In this document: one piece after another, positions 18,115 to 28,471 of the stretch
Numbering within the stretch: position 1 is the first letter of the stretch
Layout: each line of letters begins with the position of its first letter
NCBI GenBank assembly: GCA_964534995.1
Contig: CAZHSC010000004.1
Span: forward strand, 21,362 to 85,361
Direction: 5' to 3'
Source: JAJTFW01 sp964534995
GTDB taxonomy: Bacteria > Bacteroidota > Bacteroidia > AKYH767-A > OLB10
Length of the DNA stretch: 64,000 nucleotides
Notes under the pieces: model-generated
Databases searched by the model: none
Told to the model about the DNA's origin: nothing
The model's input: only the letters and a program-made list of their open reading frames with translations
Position numbers and translations under genes: made by a program

Positions 18115-20577
18115 TCAGAACTTTGTTACACGTACGCTTTTCTGAAAAGCATCCCTGCTTATAAATCTTAGCAGATATACCCCGGGAGCAAACGCGTCCA
18201 GGTCAATTTTCAGTACGTGCTCACCGGTATGCGTCTTTGTGCTGTATAATAGCCTGCCTCCGGCATCCCGTAATTCCAGCATAGCACCTTCTTCAAATAC
18301 CCCCGGATCCACATATACCCTGTCTCTTGCAGGATTCGGATAAACCAGTAGTTCCGGTTTAACAGTGTTGCTGCTCCTGCATACAATACTTACTACAGAT
18401 GATGGTGAAAGGGCGGTACAACCTGCGGTACTGGTTGTAACTACAGTATAGCTGCCTCCGATTTTAGCTACATAACTTACGTTGGTGGCACCGGGCAAAT
18501 CCATCCCATTTAGCTGCCATTGATAAGAAAGGGTATTTGATACGGGACCGTGCAACACCACACTGTCACCGTCACAGAAACTCAGCGGGGTCTCCGAGGA
18601 AATGGCGGCGCTGTAAATGCTTACTTTTGAGTTGGAGGAATTCTTACTGCAGGCATTGGCATCAGTAACCACTACTTTATATGTGCCCGCCAAACCGGTC
18701 GTAAATACGCTACCGTTAGCTCCCGATACCGGAACATTGTTTCTCAGCCACTGGTATGAAACCGCGGTGGCTGCATTCACCTGCAATTCGATGGAGCTGT
18801 CCTTGCAGATGATATTTGTTCCCGGTGCATTGAGGACGGCCTGTGGCAGGGGAAGTACCGTAATCAAGATGCTGTTGTCAGACCGGCGTTCGCACCCATC
18901 CGGATCCGTTACCAGTGCGAAATAGGTACCACTTTTAACAGGCGAAACGGTATCACCCGTCAACTCCGTGCTTTTACTTCCGTTGCGCTCCCAGGCATAC
19001 GTATTCAGGGGGTCGTTGCTGGTGCAGATAATTTCCGTTCCGGCAGTGCCCTTGCAAAAAGTCAGGGGGCCGTTGCCGGAAAGTATGGATTTTGGGGCAT
19101 AAATGCCCAGCGGATAGCTTTCCTGGATACCGGTAAGCGCCGGATTTGTTGTCTTAATGCGAATACGGTAATCCGGACCGTTAGGAAGTGTGAAGGGGAT
19201 ATCGCAATACACAGTGCTTTTTTCCCAGGTAGTCGCTTTGGAGCCAATGACCAGTGGATTGGTAAAATCACCCGTCGAATCAGAAAGTTCTACCATTACA
19301 ACATTACCCGGCAGGAGGGTGTCATTCAACAGGTGATACCCAACATAAAAGCCCTGCACACCTGAACAGGGTTTGGCAGCGCCCACATCAGCGGCGTTCC
19401 AGCCATCCACACCAAACTCGCCATTGGTCCATACCGAATTACTGAAACCCAATACGGGGCTGAGGTTTTTAGTCCGGTATTTGACAAGAAACACACTTTC
19501 GTAATTCATATAATCTCTCCATACGATGTAGGGGCTGAGTTTATAATAGGAATATGGCGCGCCGTCAAAGCCGTTAAAGGTAACAAGCAGGGAACCGGAT
19601 GCATCGATGGCCAGGTTGCCGGCAGTACCACATGTTTCTGCCTCGTTAATACTTTGTGTTTCTAATACGGCACCACTGGCGGAGGATAGTTTTTTAAAAA
19701 GTACGGTTCCGCTCATTCCTCCGGCCGCGGGATGGTTTTCAAGAATCCACAGATCCGAACCGCGTTTGCTGATGCCCACGCCGGCCAGACTGCTTTTCTG
19801 AAACAGCAACACTCCGTTCCTTGCTTTAAAGGTACCCTGTGCGCCAGTACCAAAAACTATCCCACCGCTTGCCGTTTCAATATCCGTATAGGCGGGTAAA
19901 GTCCAGGTGGATTTAAACAAACCGTTTGTTGCCGATAACCTGTGTAAAAGAACCCCGTTGCCTGTATATACATCATTACCTGTAACTGAAAGTATGGTTC
20001 CACCTTTACCGGTATTCATCCAATCCTGAACACCGGCCGGGTTGAACCTCCACGTTGTATCTCCGTTACTGAAATAGGTATTTCCCGATGTATCGGCGCA
20101 ATGCACCACCGCTTGCGAGGTAGCGACCACCTGGTGCCAGTCCAGCGTTCCATCAGGCGTAAAACGGAACAACACCACGTATCCGCTTGTATCCGGGCCA
20201 CCGATCCAGGCGGTGCCTACATTAAGCTGGGGCCCGAATAAGGTATTGGGCGGAATATAAATGCTCGTATACAGAAAGCCGTTATTATCATAAAAAGGCT
20301 GTGAAAAGCGTACATTGGTGGCTCCAAAGGAACTGGCGGTCATTGACCACCGCGGTACCGAAAGTGAATCGTAGCAGGCTAAAAACCCCACTTCACTGCA
20401 ATTCAGGCAAGGCCTGAAACCGCCCGACACCACGGTGTTCAGTTGGAAGTCTGTTGCAATTCCTGTGGCAACATGTTTACGCAGACTCAGCTGTACCTGC
20501 CGGTACCAATCAAAACTTCCAGCATATAACGTATTGACAAACAATAGCATTAATAAAAAACTATAAAACTTTTTCAT
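18115..20577 (-). CDS. T9SS-secreted protein with Ig-like repeats
   Basis: 820 aa. Signal peptide (MKKFYSFLLMLLFVNTLYA), then ~370 residues with a repetitive beta-propeller look (GNTYFSNGDTTWRF, GNDVYTGNGVLLHRL), a linker domain, and three Ig-like or PKD-like repeats at about residues 500-745, each with paired cysteines and a pattern like GTYxxxVTDxxGC. It ends with a type A T9SS sorting domain (LLVYPNPARDRVYVD...PGVYLLRF...RVTKF). Likely a cell-surface or released protein; the ligand is unknown. The first residues after the signal (GSFDWYRQVQL) fit a mature surface protein. Confidence 0.85.
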   Translation of the reverse strand: MKKFYSFLLMLLFVNTLYAGSFDWYRQVQLSLRKHVATGIATDFQLNTVVSGGFRPCLNCSEVGFLACYDSLSVPRWSMTASSFGATNVRFSQPFYDNNGFLYTSIYIPPNTLFGPQLNVGTAWIGGPDTSGYVVLFRFTPDGTLDWHQVVATSQAVVHCADTSGNTYFSNGDTTWRFNPAGVQDWMNTGKGGTILSVTGNDVYTGNGVLLHRLSATNGLFKSTWTLPAYTDIETASGGIVFGTGAQGTFKARNGVLLFQKSSLAGVGISKRGSDLWILENHPAAGGMSGTVLFKKLSSASGAVLETQSINEAETCGTAGNLAIDASGSLLVTFNGFDGAPYSYYKLSPYIVWRDYMNYESVFLVKYRTKNLSPVLGFSNSVWTNGEFGVDGWNAADVGAAKPCSGVQGFYVGYHLLNDTLLPGNVVMVELSDSTGDFTNPLVIGSKATTWEKSTVYCDIPFTLPNGPDYRIRIKTTNPALTGIQESYPLGIYAPKSILSGNGPLTFCKGTAGTEIICTSNDPLNTYAWERNGSKSTELTGDTVSPVKSGTYFALVTDPDGCERRSDNSILITVLPLPQAVLNAPGTNIICKDSSIELQVNAATAVSYQWLRNNVPVSGANGSVFTTGLAGTYKVVVTDANACSKNSSNSKVSIYSAAISSETPLSFCDGDSVVLHGPVSNTLSYQWQLNGMDLPGATNVSYVAKIGGSYTVVTTSTAGCTALSPSSVVSIVCRSSNTVKPELLVYPNPARDRVYVDPGVFEEGAMLELRDAGGRLLYSTKTHTGEHVLKIDLDAFAPGVYLLRFISRDAFQKSVRVTKF

Positions 20578-20909
20578 GTTGATATTCTAAGTTTGCAAAG
20601 GTACCGTCGCTTCACATGCAGCAACAGAATTTATTCAGGCAATGTAGATGATTTAACTCATTTTTTAAAATCATTCGCCAAATATTTTCAAAATTTTTAC
20701 AGGCTGTATTGTGCAAGGGAATTGCCGTATATAAAATGTAATTATCATTACATTACTTTTCATTTACATTACCTGAAACGAAATTCAGTATGTACCGTAA
20801 AATGTTTGCTGAATATATTAACCGGCATGGCTCTTTTGAGAGCGTAATGATAATGCCGCGGTATTATTCAGGCAACCTGTTTTAATAAAATAATCCTGAC
20901 CCATAAGCT
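20578..20909. other. Divergent intergenic region upstream of pyruvate carboxylase
   Basis: 332 AT-rich bases between divergent genes. It must hold both promoters, but no box matching TAnnTTTG stood out. An 84-codon reading frame here has no protein-like features and is not called. Confidence 0.4.
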
Positions 20910-23900
20910 ATGCGACAAATTCACAAACTACTCGTTGCCAACCGCGGAGAAATCGCCATACGTGCCCTGCGTGCCGCCGCCGAACTGGGGATAAGAACAG
21001 TAGCTGTTTACACCTTTGAAGACCGGTATTCGCTGCACCGCTACAAGGCAGATGAAGCCTATCAGATCGGCAGGGACCATGAACCATTAAAACCCTACCT
21101 GGATATTGAAGAAATCATCCGGACGGCAAAGGAAAACGGGGTGGAAGCTATTCATCCGGGTTACGGTTTTCTCTCCGAAAACGTTGCCTTTGCCCGCCGT
21201 TGCAGGGAAGAGGGTATCATTTTTATAGGTCCGTCACCGGAAGCCATGGAGCAATTGGGTGACAAGGTGGCCAGTAAGAAGGTGGCGCGTTCCGCGTCGG
21301 TACCGGTTATTGAAGACAATACCGCCTCACTGACTTCTCCTGAGGTGGCCCTGAAGGAAGCATTACGGATCGGCTTTCCCGTTATATTCAAGGCAAGTGC
21401 CGGGGGTGGCGGCAGGGGTATGCGCGTGATCCGCGCCGCCGGAGAACTTGAAAAAGCTTTCAATGAAGCAAAAAGGGAGGCGGGTAACGCTTTTGGAGAT
21501 GACACCATCTTCATCGAAAAATACATTGATGACCCCAAACATATCGAAGTGCAGATACTCGGCGACCGGTATGGAAATATTGTTCATCTGTTTGAACGCG
21601 ATTGTTCCGTACAGCGGCGTTTTCAGAAAGTTGTAGAGGTGGCGCCGGCACCCAGCCTCCGTCAGGATACCAGGGAAAAGCTGTATGCCTATGCACTCAA
21701 TATAGCGCGCCAGGTGAAGTATGATAACGCCGGCACCGTGGAGTTTCTGCTCGATCAGGATGAAAACATCTATTTTATTGAGGTAAACCCGCGGATACAG
21801 GTAGAGCATACGGTCACCGAACAGGTAACCGGTATTGATATTGTCCGCTCCCAGATTCTGATTGCCGATGGGGACCCCCTCTCCTCCCCGCTAATTAACA
21901 TCATCAGGCAGGAAGACGTTCAATGCCGTGGTTTTGCCATTCAATGCAGGATCACCACCGAAGATCCCGAAAATGATTTCAAACCCGATTATGGCACCCT
22001 GATCGCCTACAGAAATGCAGGTGGTTATGGCATCCGCATCGATGAGGGGTCTTCTTACCAGGGGGTTAAAGTTTCTCCCTTTTTTGATTCCATGCTGGTT
22101 AAGGTCACCGCCCAGGGCCGTACGCTGGCCGGCGCCAGCCGCAGGATGTACCGGACCCTCATGGAATTCAGAATACGCGGAGTAAAAACCAATATTCCTT
22201 TTCTCGAAAATGTAATCAACCATCCTGTTTTCCAGGGTGGGAGAGCCACGGTAAAATTCATTGAAAAATACCCTGAACTTTTTACTTTCCGTAAAAAACA
22301 GGACAGTGGCACCCGTGTACTCAGGTATCTGGCGCATGTGATCGTAAACGGAAATCCGGATGTAAGCCGTCCCGATCCTGTGCGTATTTTTCAGGCACCC
22401 GTACTACCTGATCAAAGCGTGCAGGGAAGCCCTGCTCCCGGAACACGGCAATTGTTACTGGAACAGGGGCCTGAAAAGCTGGCCGCCTGGCTGAAAGCGC
22501 AAAAAAAGGTACAGTTTACTGATACCACCTACCGCGACGCGCATCAGTCGCTGCTGGCCACCCGTGTAAGAACGGTAGATTTCCTGAGAGTGGCGCACAA
22601 CTATGCCTTGCATCATCCCCAAACCTTCAGTATGGAGGTATGGGGAGGGGCAACCTTTGATGTGGCGCTCCGTTTCCTGCATGAATGTCCCTGGACAAGG
22701 CTCCGTTTGCTCAGAGAAGCTATTCCGAACATCTGCCTGCAGATGCTGATTCGGGGTAATAACGCCATCGGCTATGCGGCTTATCCCGACAACCTGGTAG
22801 AGAAATTCATTGAAGAAAGCTGGCAGAACGGCATTGATATCTTCAGGATTTTTGACTCCCTGAACTGGACGAAATCCATGGAAGTAAGTATCCGCGCTGT
22901 CAGGGAACGTACCGGAGGTATTGCCGAAGCCTGTATAAGTTATACCGGCGATATTCTTGATCCCGCCAAAAAGAAATTTACCTTGTCCTATTACCTGGAT
23001 CTGGCGCGTGAACTGGAAGATAAGGGCGCTCATATTCTTGGTATCAAAGACATGGCAGGACTGCTCAAGCCTTATGCTGCGGATCTGCTTATCCGTGAGT
23101 TACGGAAAGTGATTGATATTCCCATTCATTTTCATACCCACGATACTTCCTCGGTACAATCCGCCACCTGCCTGAAGGCCATCGAGGCCGGTGCCGATGT
23201 GATTGACTGCGCGCTCGCGTCAATGAGCGGCCTCACTTCGCAACCGAACTTCAACAGCCTGGTAGAGGCATTAAGAAATACCCCTTATGAAGTGGACTTC
23301 GACATCAGGCACTTGAACCAGCACAGCAATTACTGGGAAACCATTCGTGAATGGTATTACCCATTTGAAAGCGGGCTCATGGCGGGGACGGCTGAAGTTT
23401 ATCATCATGAAATTCCGGGCGGTCAATACTCCAACCTCAGGCCGCAGGCTATTTCGCTGGGCCTAGGCGACAAGATGACAGAAATAAAACAGGCCTATGC
23501 CGATGTCAATGAATTATTCGGCGACATCGTTAAAGTAACACCCAGTTCGAAGGTGGTAGGGGACATGGCCCTGTATATGGTGAGTAATAACCTGAGCAAA
23601 GAAGATATCATCACCAAGGGTGCTACCCTCAGTTTTCCCGAAAGTGTAAAGGGCCTGTTCAGAGGCGACCTTGGACAATCGCCGGGGGGATTTCCCGCTG
23701 AACTACAGCGCATCGTATTAAAAGATGAAGTTCCCTATACCGACTTACCCAATGCTCACCTGGCGCCGGTAGATTTTGACAGGGAATTCAAAAATTTCAA
23801 AAATCTCTTCGGTGAAAATGTTCCATTTACCGACTTCCTTTCCTGGAAATTTTATCCCAAAGTATTTGAAGAATACCATAGCTTCCGTAAAGAATTCGGC

Positions 23901-24347
23901 AATATCAGTAACCTTCCGACCAGCGCCTTTTTTTATGGCATGAAAAACAACCAGGAGATCCTTGTCGAAATCGGCAAGGGTAAAAATATTCTGATCCGCC
24001 TCTTGTATGTAGGTGATGCCGATGAAAACGGCCACCGTACCGTATACTTCCGTTTAAATGGCCAGACACGGGCCATAGATGTATTGGATAAAAAAGCCTC
24101 CGTGCGAAGAGTGCATCATGCCAAAGCTTCCGGCGAAAAGCAAATCGGAACTCCTTTGCAGGGGCTTCTCAGCAAGATATTTATTAAATCCGGCCAGGAG
24201 GTGAAAAAAAACACTCCCTTGTTTACCATTGAAGCCATGAAAATGGAAACAACCATTACCGCCAACAGTGATATAAAAATTAAATCGGTAACACTTGGTG
24301 AAGGTACACTTGTTGAAAGCGATGACCTGATTGTGGAGATTGAATAA
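20910..24347 (+). CDS. pyc: Pyruvate carboxylase
   Basis: 1145 aa, the standard length for single-chain pyruvate carboxylase. Order: biotin carboxylase (about 1-450; LVANRGEIAIR, the glycine-rich loop SAGGGGRGM, EVNPRIQVEHTVTE), carboxyltransferase (about 530-800; FTDTTYRDAHQSLLATRVRT at its start, FHTHDTSS for metal binding), the PC/tetramerisation domain and a C-terminal biotinyl domain with Lys1111 in EAMKMET. It makes oxaloacetate from pyruvate, bicarbonate and ATP to refill the citric acid cycle in the cytoplasm. Single gene with no operon partner. Confidence 0.98.
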   Translation: MRQIHKLLVANRGEIAIRALRAAAELGIRTVAVYTFEDRYSLHRYKADEAYQIGRDHEPLKPYLDIEEIIRTAKENGVEAIHPGYGFLSENVAFARRCREEGIIFIGPSPEAMEQLGDKVASKKVARSASVPVIEDNTASLTSPEVALKEALRIGFPVIFKASAGGGGRGMRVIRAAGELEKAFNEAKREAGNAFGDDTIFIEKYIDDPKHIEVQILGDRYGNIVHLFERDCSVQRRFQKVVEVAPAPSLRQDTREKLYAYALNIARQVKYDNAGTVEFLLDQDENIYFIEVNPRIQVEHTVTEQVTGIDIVRSQILIADGDPLSSPLINIIRQEDVQCRGFAIQCRITTEDPENDFKPDYGTLIAYRNAGGYGIRIDEGSSYQGVKVSPFFDSMLVKVTAQGRTLAGASRRMYRTLMEFRIRGVKTNIPFLENVINHPVFQGGRATVKFIEKYPELFTFRKKQDSGTRVLRYLAHVIVNGNPDVSRPDPVRIFQAPVLPDQSVQGSPAPGTRQLLLEQGPEKLAAWLKAQKKVQFTDTTYRDAHQSLLATRVRTVDFLRVAHNYALHHPQTFSMEVWGGATFDVALRFLHECPWTRLRLLREAIPNICLQMLIRGNNAIGYAAYPDNLVEKFIEESWQNGIDIFRIFDSLNWTKSMEVSIRAVRERTGGIAEACISYTGDILDPAKKKFTLSYYLDLARELEDKGAHILGIKDMAGLLKPYAADLLIRELRKVIDIPIHFHTHDTSSVQSATCLKAIEAGADVIDCALASMSGLTSQPNFNSLVEALRNTPYEVDFDIRHLNQHSNYWETIREWYYPFESGLMAGTAEVYHHEIPGGQYSNLRPQAISLGLGDKMTEIKQAYADVNELFGDIVKVTPSSKVVGDMALYMVSNNLSKEDIITKGATLSFPESVKGLFRGDLGQSPGGFPAELQRIVLKDEVPYTDLPNAHLAPVDFDREFKNFKNLFGENVPFTDFLSWKFYPKVFEEYHSFRKEFGNISNLPTSAFFYGMKNNQEILVEIGKGKNILIRLLYVGDADENGHRTVYFRLNGQTRAIDVLDKKASVRRVHHAKASGEKQIGTPLQGLLSKIFIKSGQEVKKNTPLFTIEAMKMETTITANSDIKIKSVTLGEGTLVESDDLIVEIE

Positions 24348-24366
24348 GTCTGCCCGCCGGTTTATA

Positions 24367-25161
24367 TTATTCCGCTTCCCTGTGATCTACCAGGTAATAT
24401 TTATTATTATTCATAATATAACCTATCTCCGCCTTCTGAATTTTCATTTGCCCTGTTTTTCCACTGTTCCAGTATAAATTCAAATATTCGGCACCGTTGA
24501 TGACTTCAACGGCCCATCGTCCCGCGTCATCGGAATCCATAACGGCGCTGAAATTTGAATAGGAATCGCTGCTCATGTACGAGGTAAAATTCCTGTAATA
24601 AAAACGACCGTCATCATACAGATAATAGGCCCACTTTTCAGAGAGACCGTTACCGGTGTACATGTGCAAGAACTTTTTATTTGCATACTTTGCCAGTACT
24701 TTTCCTTTTACAGCTACCGTGTTTTTAGCGGGTTCTTTTGCCGGTTTGGCGGTTGATTGTACATCTCCTGCACTTTCATCCGGTCTTGCTTTCTCTATTT
24801 CCGCCAGCATATCCCCAACACTTACCTCACTGCGTATGAAATAAGCCATATTCAGGTTTTCATCGGTAATCAGCAGGTTCCCGGTTTCATCCAGCCCCGC
24901 GTAACTGACCGTTTTATCATTACCCTCCGCAAGGGTCAGCAGCAACACTTCGTCTTTGAATTCACCGGAAATTTTCCGGGCACTCTCTTCATTCACAATA
25001 TATCCATGATATCCATTCCCCTTCTTTTTTAACACCAATACCGATTTGGGTTCCTCCAGGGTATACACTGCTTCATACTCCGCGGTGGTTGTCTGGGCAA
25101 GTGCACATTGAAGACAGCCCAGTAAACAAATCATCAAAACCAAAGACAGCTTATTTTTCAT
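24367..25161 (-). CDS. Exported protein of unknown function
   Basis: 264 aa from the ATG at 25159-25161. A longer reading frame extends upstream, but this start gives a clean signal peptide (KNKLSLVLMICLLGCLQCALA-QT). The mature part begins with a beta-type domain (YEAVYTLEEPKSVLVLKKKG...GYIVNEES), then a low-complexity linker (SAGDVQSTAKPAKEPAKN), then a C-terminal domain with aromatic residues (GLSEKWAYYLYDDGRFYYRN). It resembles small Bacteroidota exported proteins with lipocalin-like or META-like output domains, but I do not recognise a family. Confidence 0.7.
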   Translation of the reverse strand: MKNKLSLVLMICLLGCLQCALAQTTTAEYEAVYTLEEPKSVLVLKKKGNGYHGYIVNEESARKISGEFKDEVLLLTLAEGNDKTVSYAGLDETGNLLITDENLNMAYFIRSEVSVGDMLAEIEKARPDESAGDVQSTAKPAKEPAKNTVAVKGKVLAKYANKKFLHMYTGNGLSEKWAYYLYDDGRFYYRNFTSYMSSDSYSNFSAVMDSDDAGRWAVEVINGAEYLNLYWNSGKTGQMKIQKAEIGYIMNNNKYYLVDHREAE

Positions 25162-25575
25162 AGTACTGTTTATTAAAATTAACAGGTGCAAGGTAATCAC
25201 ATCCTGAGAAAACCGAAAACAATATTTTAAAAACCCCCATATTAGGGTATCATCAGGGTGGCTTGGTATTTTCATCACACCATTATCAACTGAGCTGAAT
25301 TTTAAAGATGAAGGCAAGGGGTATTTCAAAAGGGAAAAAAATTACAGCTGTATTCCCATACAGGCAGCCTCCATTCCTGTAAAAGAGCCTTTACAATTAT
25401 ACACTATCTGCGGGGCGGCGTAAAGCTTATTACCGGGAGCTGACGCCCTCCTGGATGTAAAAGCCAGTAATCTGTAAAGCAATAAATTATATATCATTTT
25501 ATCCACATTCACAACACGATAATATTTGCAAATCCCTTCTTTTCCTCTTGTTTCTCTGCCTGTTCTGCTTTAGGT
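25162..25575. other. Divergent intergenic region
   Basis: 414 bases between divergent genes; contains the presumed promoters of both. No RNA gene, repeat or convincing reading frame was seen. Confidence 0.4.
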
Positions 25576-26952
25576 TTGTCTGACCATATGCAGGGGATAA
25601 TTTTGGAAACACCAAAAAGTGATACGTTTGGTATTCAGGGGGATACCTGGACCGAACGGGTGGGTTCGGCAGCCAGGATGCAACAATTGCAACTGGATGC
25701 GGGAAAGCGTCAGTTCAGTCATCTTGAAACTGCCAGGGAGAGAGCCGCCGTTACACGTTGGAAAACCATAGAAAACCTCGACAAATACCTGATCGAGTTT
25801 GAATCTAATTTCATCAAATCGGGAGGCAAGGTGATATGGGCGCAGGACATCACGGATGCGCTTGAAGCCATTCTTGACATTTTAAAGAAAGCGAACATCA
25901 GAGACATTGTCAAGTCAAAGACAAACACCGCCTCCGAAATCGGTTTGAGCGCCTTTCTCGAAAGTCAGGGTATACGTCATAAAGAAACCGACACCGGTGA
26001 CTTTATCGTGCATGCAGCAGGAGAAGAAGGTTCACACATGGTATTGCCGGCCTTGCATAAATCCACTGCTGAAATAGCAAATCTGCTTGGAGAAAAACTT
26101 GGGATTCCGGCGGAGGCAAGCGCACAGGATCTGGCGGGCAGCATCCGCGAACACCTGAGGCCTGCATTTCGTAGTGCCGGTGCCGGTATTACCGGATGCA
26201 ATTTCCTGGTTGCGGATCCCGGCGCCGTTGTCATCCTCGAAAATGAAGGCAATGCCCAGTTGTCATCTTCACTGCCGAAAATCCATATTGTACTTGCGGG
26301 TATTGACAAGGTGCTGCCTTCTTTAAGCGACCTTGACTTATTTTTACCCTTACTAAGCACCTATGGTACCGGGCAGCAGCTTACCGCCTATAACAGTATT
26401 ATCAGCGGACCCCGCCAGCAGGATGAACCGGATGGCCCGGAAGAATTGTACGTGATCCTTCTCGACAATGGCCGCAGTGATGTACTTGCCCATGAACAAC
26501 AGCGTCAGGCAATGTGGTGTATCAGGTGTGGGGCCTGCCAATCGGTATGTCCCGTATACCGCAATTCAGGTTCCGATGAGTTTCCTTCGCCCGTTGCCGC
26601 GGTAACCCAACCGTTGATCAATCCGGAATTCAGGCATCTCAGCAATGCCTCCACACTTTGCGGTGCCTGTAAAGATATATGCCCTGTAAAGATTGACATT
26701 CCGCGCCTGCTGCTTGAAAACCGTAAACTTTTTGTGGAGCAGGGTAACAATACACGCAGCGAGAAATGGTTTTATTTTGCCTGGAGGAAGGCGATGCTGA
26801 AGAGGGAAATTATGAGTTGGACAGGCATCCATCCACGCAAGCATGTACTTGAAAGTCTGTATAAGTCGCGGAACGGTCTTCGCAAGATGAATATTCCCGG
26901 CAGGGAAAAGTCATTTAATGACTGGTACCGTGAAAAAATGAATTACAAATAA
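25576..26952 (+). CDS. lutB: LutB-type LUD-domain iron-sulfur protein
   Basis: 458 aa from TTG at 25576; ATG at 25588 would remove four residues and is equally possible. Residues ~60-290 form a LUD domain (lactate utilisation). Residues ~315-375 hold two 4Fe-4S motifs, CIRCGACQSVCPVYR and CGACKDICPVKIDIP, and a helical end follows, the LutB/LldF architecture. With LutA and LutC such proteins oxidise L-lactate to pyruvate. Neither partner is next to it here, which is unusual for the family; they may be elsewhere. Confidence 0.85.
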   Translation: MSDHMQGIILETPKSDTFGIQGDTWTERVGSAARMQQLQLDAGKRQFSHLETARERAAVTRWKTIENLDKYLIEFESNFIKSGGKVIWAQDITDALEAILDILKKANIRDIVKSKTNTASEIGLSAFLESQGIRHKETDTGDFIVHAAGEEGSHMVLPALHKSTAEIANLLGEKLGIPAEASAQDLAGSIREHLRPAFRSAGAGITGCNFLVADPGAVVILENEGNAQLSSSLPKIHIVLAGIDKVLPSLSDLDLFLPLLSTYGTGQQLTAYNSIISGPRQQDEPDGPEELYVILLDNGRSDVLAHEQQRQAMWCIRCGACQSVCPVYRNSGSDEFPSPVAAVTQPLINPEFRHLSNASTLCGACKDICPVKIDIPRLLLENRKLFVEQGNNTRSEKWFYFAWRKAMLKREIMSWTGIHPRKHVLESLYKSRNGLRKMNIPGREKSFNDWYREKMNYK

Positions 26953-27037
26953 TCAACAAGGGGTCACTGCCTTTATATTAAGAAATTAGCATCCGGTGCC
27001 GCCGGTTTTTCCCTTCACCATTATATAACTTCACGTA

Positions 27038-27889
27038 TTGATCCAGGTTTATTCAACAGTAAACGATTTACAGCAAAAAATCAGGGAAAAACGTGCCCTG
27101 GGAAAACGCATAGGCTTTGTACCTACCATGGGAGCTTTGCACGCAGGACACCTTTCACTGATACGCAGGGCACGGGAAGAAAATGACATCGTGGTATGCA
27201 GCATTTTTGTAAATCCCACCCAGTTCAACAATTCCCTTGACCTGGCATCCTATCCGAGGATGCCTGAGGCCGATCTTCGGCTACTCCAAAGCGTTAGTTG
27301 TGATTATGCCTTTGTTCCCTCCATTCCGGAAATATATCCTGAGGGCCTGATTTTGCTGGATATTGACTTTGGCGACCTTGAAAGCGTGATGGAAGGGGTA
27401 TACCGCCCGGGACATTTCAAAGGTATGGCTACGGTGGTACACCGTCTTTTCAGTATTGTGCAGCCCCATCATGCCTATTTCGGAGAAAAAGACTTTCAGC
27501 AGCTGGCCATTGTGAAGGCGATGGTCCGGCAACTCCATTTACCGGTTGAAATCACAGGTTGTGAAACACTGCGTGAAGAGGACGGACTGGCCATGAGTAG
27601 CAGGAATGCTTTGTTAAGCCCGGAACAACGTAAAGCTGCGCCCCTGATCTATAAAGGATTGATCATGGTAAAACAATTAATACCGCACCACACTCCGCCC
27701 GCCATTACGGAGCTGGTAAAGCGTTTTATCAATCAAAGCCCATTACTGAGTGTGCAGTATTTTGAAATAGTTGACCCCATCCGCCTCACAAGCCTTGACA
27801 GCTGGGAAGGAGTAAGGGAAGTACAGGGATGTATTGCAGTGTTAACGGAGGGCCCCCGCCTCATCGATACCATGCATTACCACTTGTAG
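27038..27889 (+). CDS. panC: Pantoate-beta-alanine ligase (pantothenate synthetase)
   Basis: 283 aa, normal length. Motifs are FVPTMGALHAGHLSL (ATP-binding HxGH), IFVNPTQFN, the region YFGEKDFQQL and AMSSRNALLSPEQR (KMSKS-like loop). It joins pantoate and beta-alanine with ATP to give pantothenate, the precursor of CoA and of the phosphopantetheine arm that the NRPS-PKS in this window needs. The start is a TTG with no in-frame ATG before the conserved part. It sits 85 bases after lutB. Its pathway partner panD is ~11.6 kb away. Confidence 0.95.
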   Translation: MIQVYSTVNDLQQKIREKRALGKRIGFVPTMGALHAGHLSLIRRAREENDIVVCSIFVNPTQFNNSLDLASYPRMPEADLRLLQSVSCDYAFVPSIPEIYPEGLILLDIDFGDLESVMEGVYRPGHFKGMATVVHRLFSIVQPHHAYFGEKDFQQLAIVKAMVRQLHLPVEITGCETLREEDGLAMSSRNALLSPEQRKAAPLIYKGLIMVKQLIPHHTPPAITELVKRFINQSPLLSVQYFEIVDPIRLTSLDSWEGVREVQGCIAVLTEGPRLIDTMHYHL

Positions 27890-27898
27890 AAGGAGGCG

Positions 27899-28429
27899 TT
27901 AAAAATTATACTTGCCGGCGTGCGGGTCAATATACATCCCGATAAATATTCCTGAAAGACGTTCATGTAATGCAGGTAAGGTTGCTGATGAATCCGTGTA
28001 TTCAAAAGTAAAATCAACGGTTGCGTAAAGAATGCCCGGTCCATTTCCGTATACTGCCGAAATATCCGTTGCAGGTGCGCTGCCGGTCCATACGGGCCCT
28101 GTGTTAATCACCTCAAAAACGGTACTGTCTTCCGGCGACCAGCGGAGGCAGGCCTTAACGGCCGTAAATTGCCCCTGCGCATTTACCGTCAGGCTCACAC
28201 TGTCGGCGGTACATACATCTACCCATTCCGTGCCTGAAAACCTCAGGGTAGCCAGTTTATTGATAGTGTCGAGTTGCACAACCGAAAACTTTCCGGCATC
28301 CGGAACAGTATTAAATGTTTCTCCTGCAATTTCCAATCCGCACCGCTCTTCTTCCTCCTCAACAAGGCAGGCCTGTATAGTAAGCGACATCATCATGAGC
28401 GCTGCCATCAGCAGGATATTGGATTTCAT
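27899..28429 (-). CDS. Putative lipoprotein
   Basis: 176 aa from the ATG at 28427-28429, chosen over an upstream in-frame start because it gives a lipoprotein signal (KSNILLMAALMMMSLTIQAC). After the cysteine a short acidic tether (VEEEEE) precedes a beta-rich domain with a second and third cysteine (CGLEIAG, DVCTADS). Not recognised further. It converges with panC at 9 bases and follows the adenylate cyclase gene in the same direction, 42 bases after it, so the two may share a transcript. Confidence 0.7.
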   Translation of the reverse strand: MKSNILLMAALMMMSLTIQACLVEEEEERCGLEIAGETFNTVPDAGKFSVVQLDTINKLATLRFSGTEWVDVCTADSVSLTVNAQGQFTAVKACLRWSPEDSTVFEVINTGPVWTGSAPATDISAVYGNGPGILYATVDFTFEYTDSSATLPALHERLSGIFIGMYIDPHAGKYNF

Positions 28430-28471
28430 TTTAACGGGTTTGAAAAAATCACACATAAAAGTACAAAACAA

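Noticed and set aside
20593..20847. 84-codon reading frame upstream of pyruvate carboxylase
   Set aside because: AT-rich intergenic frame with no family resemblance or promoter; probably chance.
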